Positions 58,753-64,000 of a DNA stretch of 64,000 bases are shown here, in pieces. The stretch is from an uncultured Eubacteriales bacterium (GTDB lineage Bacteria > Bacillota > Clostridia > Oscillospirales > Acutalibacteraceae). The notes beneath the pieces were generated by a model. That model was given only the letters and a program-made list of their open reading frames with translations, ran no database searches and was not told where the DNA came from. Where the stretch lies: contig CATONX010000002.1 in assembly GCA_951801675.1 (NCBI GenBank), forward strand, positions 62,001 to 126,000. The letters run 5' to 3'. Positions within the stretch are counted from its first letter, which is position 1. Every line of letters begins with the position of its first letter. The translations under genes and the position numbers were made by a program.

Positions 58753-60390
58753 TTGAGCGATGCTATGTATACAGTTGAAACCAGGGATTTTTCGAATAAG
58801 GATTTTGATAACTGGGATTTACCTTTTGATTATCACTGTGTTTATATTTTGGAAAACGGCAAGGAAGCCTATGTTGGAGAAACAAAAAATCCAATTACGA
58901 GAAGCACACAGCACATGAGTAATGCAGAAAGAAATAGACTAAAGAAGTATCAGTTTACAAAAATTCATATTATGTCCGGTTTACGTTCAACAGAAACACC
59001 TGCAAAACATTATGAGTTTTTACTGATTAAGTTAATGAGGGTTGATGGGAAATATACTATCGTAAACCATGATGACGGGGAGAAGCAGCATTATTATGAA
59101 AAAAACGAATTTGAGTTGTATTTTGACCAACTTTGGCTTAAGCTTGCAGAACTTGATTTGGTAAGGACAAAAGAGTTTCAATTAATTATCAATTCAAATT
59201 CCTATAAGTATTCTCCATATACGATTTTAACACAAGCGCAGCATAACGCCTTAACCAGCATAGTACATACCATAGACTCAGAAGAAACAATGCCTCACGA
59301 TAATAGATTTAAAGCAAGGCCAATTTTGGTGAGTGGGGATGCGGGAACGGGCAAAACAGTTGTAGCTACTTCTTTATTTTATTATCTAAAAACTCATGAG
59401 CAATATAAAAACAAGAAAATTGGTTTGGTTTATGCGAATACTTCAACGCGTAGCGAGATTCAAACGGTTTTTAAAAATGTGGACGGAATAAAAGAAAAAG
59501 ACGTTATCAGCCCTATTGATGTTACGAAGCAATACTATGATATTATCATTTGTGATGAATCTCAAAGGTTGAGACAAGGTAAGAATCTTGGGTTATACTT
59601 TAGACATTTTAAGCAAGGCAACGAACGGTTAGATTTTGATGACTCTCATAATGAACTGGACTGGCTTTTAACAAATTCAGGTTGTCAGATTTTGTTTTAT
59701 GATGAAAAGCAAAGTACTGGACCGTCTGATGTTGATACGGCGCTGTTTGATCAGACCTTGCATGAGAGATGGCGTGGAATCCGTCCCATCAGGCTTAGTG
59801 AGCAAATGAGAATACGGGCGGGAAACCGATATGTTCCTTATATATATGATCTTCTCTATCAAAGAAAAAGAACGAAGGAAGATTTTGAAAATTATGAATT
59901 CAAACTTTTTACATCTTTTTCTGAATTATGCAGACAGCTTGATCAAAAAGAAAAAAAGGTGGGCTTATGCCGATATTGTTCAGGATACCCTTGGAAATGG
60001 AACTCCAAGAAAGATAAATCCCAAGTAGATATTATTCTTGATGGTGTTAAAATGCTATGGAACTCACAAACTGGTGGTTGGCTTAGTAATCCAGCGTTAA
60101 CAAAAGAGATGGGTAGTATTTATACTTTGGCGGGACTTGATTTAAATTACACCGGAGTTGTTATAGGGCCAGATTTGTATTATGACAAATCCGATGAAAA
60201 GATTAAAGTAAATAGAAAATGCTATTTTGATGATAAGGTCAAAAAAGGCGTATCCGATGATGAATTGATAGAGTATGTCCTAAATACATATGCTGTTTTG
60301 CTTACGCGCGGTATTCAAGGAACCTATCTTTACGTTTGTGATGATAATCTAAGAGAGTATATGAAAAAATTCATTCATATTTCAAATTAG
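58753..60390 (+). CDS. GIY-YIG nuclease fused to DUF2075 ATPase
   Basis: 545 residues from a TTG at 58753 (GGAGG 8 bases upstream; an in-frame ATG follows at 58765). The N-terminal GIY-YIG-type domain (about 25-110) reads CVYILENGKEAYVGETKN with a later Glu in TPAKHYEFLLIKL. The DUF2075 P-loop part has VSGDAGTGKTVVATSLF, Walker B IIICDESQRLR and a C-terminal ALLTRGIQGTYLY helicase-like motif. This fusion is a known domain pair of unproven function. It follows hsdR by 17 bases in the same operon, so an accessory defence role is likely. AT-rich, foreign composition. Confidence 0.85.
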   Translation: MSDAMYTVETRDFSNKDFDNWDLPFDYHCVYILENGKEAYVGETKNPITRSTQHMSNAERNRLKKYQFTKIHIMSGLRSTETPAKHYEFLLIKLMRVDGKYTIVNHDDGEKQHYYEKNEFELYFDQLWLKLAELDLVRTKEFQLIINSNSYKYSPYTILTQAQHNALTSIVHTIDSEETMPHDNRFKARPILVSGDAGTGKTVVATSLFYYLKTHEQYKNKKIGLVYANTSTRSEIQTVFKNVDGIKEKDVISPIDVTKQYYDIIICDESQRLRQGKNLGLYFRHFKQGNERLDFDDSHNELDWLLTNSGCQILFYDEKQSTGPSDVDTALFDQTLHERWRGIRPIRLSEQMRIRAGNRYVPYIYDLLYQRKRTKEDFENYEFKLFTSFSELCRQLDQKEKKVGLCRYCSGYPWKWNSKKDKSQVDIILDGVKMLWNSQTGGWLSNPALTKEMGSIYTLAGLDLNYTGVVIGPDLYYDKSDEKIKVNRKCYFDDKVKKGVSDDELIEYVLNTYAVLLTRGIQGTYLYVCDDNLREYMKKFIHISN

Positions 60391-60423
60391 CTTAAGATTT
60401 AATATATTAAGTTTAATTGGCGA

Positions 60424-60467
60424 TTACTTTTGCGCTAATCTCATTCGCGATATTAGCACAAAAGTAA
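60424..60467. repeat. Long inverted repeat after the defence operon
   Basis: TTACTTTTGCGCTAAT (60424-60439) pairs with ATTAGCACAAAAGTAA (60452-60467), one mismatch. No T-run; may end transcription of the operon weakly or bind a protein near the element end. Confidence 0.55.
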
Positions 60468-60567
60468 AGCAGAAAAATATTATCAATTCTTTTCGCTCCA
60501 CGCTATCTGCTTTTCTCTAAAAACGTCATACTACTATTACCAAATAAATTTTATGGAGGTAATGGTA

Positions 60568-60843
60568 ATGACGAACGGAAGTAACCAAGAAAAAATCCTG
60601 TACACGGTGAAAGAGGTATCGGAGCTGATCCACACCAATCAGGCGTATGTGTACACCCTGATCCGGGCGGGATTGCTGCCGGCGCTGAAGCTGGGCTGTT
60701 ACAAGGTCCGGAAGGAAGCGCTGTACGCTTTCCTGGAATCCTATGAGGGAAAGGATCTGTCCGACCCGCACAATGTGCAAAGCATTTGCAAGGTGGAGCT
60801 GGAAGAAGAAACGTGTATGGAGTCCATGGTGGAGAGGGGATAA
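60568..60843 (+). CDS. Excisionase-family helix-turn-helix protein
   Basis: 91 residues; the ATG at 60568 has GGAGG at proper spacing (in-frame ATGs at 60553 and 60562 are too close). HTH_17 core: LYTVKEVSELIHTNQAYVYT, LIRAGLLPALKLGCYKVRKE, then ALYAFLESYEGKD. This is the standard excisionase/AlpA fold. It is the last gene before the right attachment site, GC-rich like the first integrase, so probably the partner of that integrase. Confidence 0.85.
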   Translation: MTNGSNQEKILYTVKEVSELIHTNQAYVYTLIRAGLLPALKLGCYKVRKEALYAFLESYEGKDLSDPHNVQSICKVELEEETCMESMVERG

Positions 60844-60855
60844 GGATGCGGCATC

Positions 60856-60875
60856 TGTGTACCATTTGTGTACTA
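60856..60875. repeat. Right arm-type site candidate
   Basis: TGTGTACCATTTGTGTACTA, the counterpart of 48897-48916, in the same orientation. Confidence 0.55.
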
Positions 60876-61022
60876 CAAGGGAAAAATATGTGATGAATAC
60901 AAGAAAAAAATAGGATCATCAAAAATGGATAAATAGCTCTGTACATAAAAATCCCCCGCATTTGCAGGTGACGAAATGGCCTATTTCTGCAGGTCTGTGC
61001 CGCTTGAGAATGGCGGCAACGA

Positions 61023-61091
61023 GTGGGCAACAACCCCATGGTCGGCGCTACCGTGGCCTGCGCGGTTGCGGTGGAAGAAGCAATGAAATAA
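61023..61091 (+). pseudogene. Displaced native 3' end of the GGGtGRT gene, with attR core
   Basis: The frame GNNPMVGATVACAVAVEEAM ends at a TAA (61089-61091) and duplicates the end of the gene at 47796-48803. The core 61024-61045 is identical to attL. The piece has no start and is not expressed as a protein; it marks where the host gene continued before integration. Confidence 0.88.
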
Positions 61092-61106
61092 GTTGTTTTG
61101 ACGGTA

Positions 61107-61145
61107 AGGCTTGCGATGCTTCGGCATCGCAAGCCTGTTTTTTTT
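61107..61145 (+). terminator. Native terminator of the GGGtGRT operon, displaced
   Basis: AGGCTTGCGATGC (61107-61119), TTCG tetraloop, GCATCGCAAGCCT (61124-61136), then GTTTTTTTT. Confidence 0.95.
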
Positions 61146-61559
61146 GCCTGGTTTTAGAAACACGCACGGCATCCGGCTCTGCTGGGAACTTAAGAGGCTG
61201 CCGCAGCGGGTCATTTTGAAATGTATTCAAAGTGGTTTTTATAAGACCGTGCATACCTGGTCCGAAAAAGACGGGAAGTGCACAATTTGGACGGCAAAAA
61301 ACATCGCAATGTACGAGAGTGGGACAAGTGTGTAAATAAGATGCAGAAATATGGATAAATCGTGAATTTCGAAATGAAGAAGAAATAGAAATCGGAATGA
61401 CAAAAAAAGGGATATTTCAAGTCTTTTTGCCATCAGAAAAACGAATAGCGGAAAAAACCAAGCAAAATGCAGGTGAAAAGCGGGATGCATTTTGCTATTA
61501 TTTTTGCTTATATTTGATAATATCCATTATATTTTTGAGTGTTTTTTATTAATTTTACC
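61146..61559. other. AT-rich gap before the rhamnogalacturonan lyase gene
   Basis: No convincing gene on either strand. It holds an 11-bp inverted repeat, AGCAAAATGCA (61461-61471) and TGCATTTTGCT (61486-61496), followed by ATTATTTTTG, which could be a terminator or attenuator upstream of the PL11 promoter. Confidence 0.5.
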
Positions 61560-61588
61560 TTGTATTTTCCAGCTATTGTATGTATAAT
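61560..61588 (+). promoter_or_regulatory. Promoter of the PL11 gene
   Basis: TTGTAT (61560-61565), 17 bases, TATAAT (61583-61588). Confidence 0.75.
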
Positions 61589-61595
61589 TAACTCG

Positions 61596-61612
61596 TATCC
61601 ACTTACTGGATA
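61596..61612. promoter_or_regulatory. Candidate operator at the PL11 start site
   Basis: TATCCA (61596-61601) and TGGATA (61607-61612) form a palindrome with a 5-base centre at the expected transcription start, a place fit for a sugar-responsive repressor. Inferred from position. Confidence 0.35.
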
Positions 61613-61634
61613 TAAAAAGAAGGGAGATGTTTGA

Positions 61635-64000
61635 ATGAAAATGAAGAAAGCGATGGCAGTTGCAATGGCGGCTGCCATGCTCGCCGCAGGAAGCACAACG
61701 ATGGGCTTTACCGCGGCGGCCGAGTCAGCAGAGTCCTACCCGTATCAACTGGTGGACTTTACTGACTTTGAAAACGGCGATACCTGGGGGTTTGTATCGA
61801 CCGATCAAAATGTGGCTCCGGTCACGGTCATCAACCAGGCAGAGGAGAACAAAGCGCTGGAATGGGCCATCAACCGCAGCCGCAGCACCCGCAACGGCGG
61901 CATGTACAATGTGGCAAAGCGCTTTGACACTCCCGTTTACGGCGAGCAGGTCAAGGTGGAATTTGACTGGCGCCCCGGCGAAACCGACTATGTAAAGAGA
62001 GAGGGCCTTGTGCATCTTTCGCAGATCTCTCTCATTGACGAGGACCGCAATGTAATCTTCTCGGTCAACAACAACGTTCTCCACGACGGCTACTTAAGCT
62101 ATACCGTCGGTGAGGGCGGAACCTCCAATGGCTCTTACCGCAAGATGCTCCCGTTCAGCGATATCTGGGCGTGGTATCATGTTTCCATCGAGGTGGACTT
62201 TGCCAAAGACCAGGTCAACCTGGTTATTTACGACAAGGCCAATCCCGATGCGGTTACCACCGTTTCCGGCATCGATCTGTCGGTTTCCAATCATCTGGGG
62301 AACTTGGGTCACATCGACCTGCGTATGATCCGCCCCGGCGGCGACTGCATGATCCTCGACAGCATGCTGATCGACAACATGGCTGTTTATAAGACCGCAT
62401 CGGCCGACAATGCGGCGGTTTCCACCCCTGCTGAGTACGACTTCACTACCGTCTATGTGGGCGCCGCCCCGACCCTTGCAGACGTAAAGCTGCCGAGCGT
62501 CGTGGATGTGAAGCTTGCAAACGGCAACAACGTTTCCGTGCCGGTTACCGCCTGGTCCTGCCCGGATTACAACAATGCAGTGTCCGGCATGTATCTGGCC
62601 ACCGCCACACTGGGTACGGCCGAAGGCGTGACCTTGAGCCGCGACCTGACCGCCCACATGTGGGTATATGTCCGAAAGACGGTGGAGAACCGCCTGGAAG
62701 TCTCCCGCCTGGTGGAGAACCTGGACCGGGGCGTAGTCGCCCTGAAATCGGAAGAGGGCATCTTTGTCAGCTGGCGTCTGCTCGCCTCCGAGTACCAGAC
62801 GGACATCGCCTTTAACGTTTATCGCAATGGAAGCAAGGTAAACGATGCACCCATCACCACCAAAACCAACCTGCTCGATACCCTTGGCCAGCCCGGCGAC
62901 CAGTATGTGGTGGAAACCATCAAGGGCGACAAGGTGGAAAAGAGCGAAGCGGTTGCCGCTTCCGGCGAGAATTTCTTAAGCATCCCGATCCAGAAGCCGC
63001 AAAACGGCAAGGCCGTGAATGGCACTGGCAACATCGCATACAACGCCAATGACATTATGACCGCCGACCTGGACGGCGACGGCCAGTATGAGTACATTGT
63101 CCGCTGGTATCCCAACGGCATCGATTCCGGCTCCAACGGCCGTTTGACCGCGCCGACCATCTTCGATGCCTACGATACCGACGGCACCATCCTGTGGCGC
63201 ATCAACATTGGTTATAACATGACCTCCGGCGAGCACTATAACCAGCTGACCGTTCAGGATTACAACGGCGACGGCAAAGCGGAGGTCGCGCTCTTAACAG
63301 CGGACGGCACCACTGTTTACGCGCCCGACCGCGCCACCAACACCATCGATACGGACTGCCCCATCGCAGTCATCGGCGACCCGACGGCGGATTACGTCAT
63401 CCGCACCAACTCCGAAAAGAACAATTCCGCCAACCGTGTGGGCCATATCAGTGAAGACGCGACCATCTTCTTCACCATGTTCGACGGCGCCACCGGTATG
63501 CCCATCGACACGGTGGACTATTACGCCCAGACAGTCAACCCCGGGTTCTGGGGCGATCTGGATTACAACCGCTCCGACCGCTATAAGGCTACCTCCGCTT
63601 TCATTCAGGACGCGGACAACGCCACCACCGGCCACAATGCTGCTTTGATGTGCAGAGGATATTACGAGCGCACCACCGTGGCGGCCTATTCCCTCGATGA
63701 AAACAACAAGATCCGTCTTGACTGGGCCCATGACACCTGGTACTACGACGAAGAAGCCCAGACCTGGAAACCCAAGGACGGCAACAATTTCTACGAGTGC
63801 CGCGGCGCTCACTCCACTTCTGTTGCCGACGTGGACAACGACGGCTTTGATGAGTTCATCGGCGGCGCTTACTGCCTGGATGACGACGGTTCCATTCTCT
63901 GGTCTGCCGACGGCCTCTTCGGCCGCCCGAACCTGGCTCACGGCGATGCGCTGCATGTGGGCGCATTCCTGCCCGGCGTGGACGGCATCCAGCTGATGAT
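61635..64000 (+). CDS. Secreted rhamnogalacturonan lyase, family PL11 (3' end outside window)
   Basis: The first 788 codons. Ribosome site AAGGGAG. Signal peptide about 1-29 (KKAMAVAMAAAMLAAGSTTM). Residues about 35-260 look like a LamG/concanavalin-like sugar-binding module; about 270-340 a bacterial Ig-like group 4 domain (LPSVVDVKLANGNNVSVPVT). The PL11 part begins near 350 with ALKSEEGIFVSWRLL and IAFNVYRNGSKVN (beta domain), then the calcium-rich eight-bladed propeller: TADLDGDGQYEYIVRWYPN, VQDYNGDGKAEVALLT, VADVDNDGFDEFIGGA. It cleaves the pectin backbone rhamnogalacturonan I by beta-elimination outside the cell. Confidence 0.92.
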   Translation, partial: MKMKKAMAVAMAAAMLAAGSTTMGFTAAAESAESYPYQLVDFTDFENGDTWGFVSTDQNVAPVTVINQAEENKALEWAINRSRSTRNGGMYNVAKRFDTPVYGEQVKVEFDWRPGETDYVKREGLVHLSQISLIDEDRNVIFSVNNNVLHDGYLSYTVGEGGTSNGSYRKMLPFSDIWAWYHVSIEVDFAKDQVNLVIYDKANPDAVTTVSGIDLSVSNHLGNLGHIDLRMIRPGGDCMILDSMLIDNMAVYKTASADNAAVSTPAEYDFTTVYVGAAPTLADVKLPSVVDVKLANGNNVSVPVTAWSCPDYNNAVSGMYLATATLGTAEGVTLSRDLTAHMWVYVRKTVENRLEVSRLVENLDRGVVALKSEEGIFVSWRLLASEYQTDIAFNVYRNGSKVNDAPITTKTNLLDTLGQPGDQYVVETIKGDKVEKSEAVAASGENFLSIPIQKPQNGKAVNGTGNIAYNANDIMTADLDGDGQYEYIVRWYPNGIDSGSNGRLTAPTIFDAYDTDGTILWRINIGYNMTSGEHYNQLTVQDYNGDGKAEVALLTADGTTVYAPDRATNTIDTDCPIAVIGDPTADYVIRTNSEKNNSANRVGHISEDATIFFTMFDGATGMPIDTVDYYAQTVNPGFWGDLDYNRSDRYKATSAFIQDADNATTGHNAALMCRGYYERTTVAAYSLDENNKIRLDWAHDTWYYDEEAQTWKPKDGNNFYECRGAHSTSVADVDNDGFDEFIGGAYCLDDDGSILWSADGLFGRPNLAHGDALHVGAFLPGVDGIQLM

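Larger units (their letters stand above)
48736..61045. mobile_element. Integrated element of about 12.3 kb in the 3' end of the GGGtGRT gene
   Basis: The boundaries are a 22-bp identical core at 48736-48757 and 61024-61045. A tyrosine integrase gene lies at the left end pointing to the boundary, HTH/excisionase-like genes lie at 50337, 50646 and 60568, and matching 20-bp sites lie about 140-170 bases inside each end. Cargo: a second integrase with a tRNA-Ser remnant, and an XRE-hsdMSR-GIY-YIG/DUF2075 defence operon. No conjugation, relaxase or phage structural genes, so it is a small integrative (satellite or mobilizable) island. Parts are markedly AT-richer than the host. Confidence 0.85.

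Noticed and set aside
48736..61045. Prophage or conjugative element identity of the island
   Set aside because: No capsid, terminase, relaxase or type IV secretion genes lie between the attachment cores.

Overview
The window looks like a chromosome segment of a strictly anaerobic, gut-type Firmicute of the class Clostridia, most likely Oscillospirales (Ruminococcaceae-like). Reasons: AGGAGG ribosome sites and TTGACA-17-TATAAT promoters throughout, a high-GC codon bias in the core genes, a class III (oxygen-sensitive) ribonucleotide reductase, a split transketolase, EF-G and EF-Tu downstream of rpoBC, SepF and DivIVA division proteins, FMN and SAM-I riboswitches, and a pectin-degrading PL11 enzyme. 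The taxonomic call is inference from gene content.

Layout. 1-3.0 kb: the start of a cyclase-family gene, a MarR regulator with a likely operator, a run of hairpins, a 58-residue Gly-rich protein, and trmL-degV. 3.1-6.8 kb (minus): a two-gene glucan-use operon, a GH13 enzyme then a glucan phosphorylase, with one good promoter. 7-11 kb (minus): a 1374-residue secreted, repeat-built cell-surface protein. 11.4-23.8 kb (plus): the core expression block rpoB-rpoC-rpsL-rpsG-fusA-tuf, with separate promoters before rpoB, in the last codons of rpoC, and before tuf. 24-26.5 kb: FMN riboswitch-ribU and SAM riboswitch-metK. 26.8-39.3 kb (plus): a long housekeeping run (YrvL-like, miaA, a HlyD-like protein, yggS, sepF, ylmH-like, divIVA, ileS, lspA, rluD-type, HAD phosphatase, two-part transketolase). 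39.5-43.5 kb: two paralogous small XRE regulators, a 53-residue unknown gene, and nrdD-nrdG behind a promoter with two NrdR-type boxes. 43.66-44.94 kb (minus): a 1.28-kb unit with a strong promoter and terminator but no credible protein, a candidate large structured RNA. 45.1-48.8 kb: ychF, an XRE regulator, and an IscU-like/GGGtGRT gene pair.

48.74-61.05 kb: an integrated element of about 12.3 kb. It sits in the 3' end of the GGGtGRT gene; a 22-bp identical core marks both ends, and the displaced native gene end and native terminator lie at 61.02-61.15 kb. It carries a tyrosine integrase, excisionase-like HTH proteins, a second tyrosine integrase beside a tRNA-Ser remnant (suggesting a nested older element), and a defence operon: XRE regulator, hsdM, hsdS, hsdR and a GIY-YIG/DUF2075 ATPase. 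61.6 kb to the end: a secreted rhamnogalacturonan lyase (PL11) that runs off the window.

The items most worth a second look are the 1.28-kb candidate RNA, the element that uses the GGGtGRT gene as its attachment site, and its restriction plus GIY-YIG/DUF2075 cargo. Start codons were chosen from ribosome-site spacing; family names come from motif recognition by eye, with no database search.
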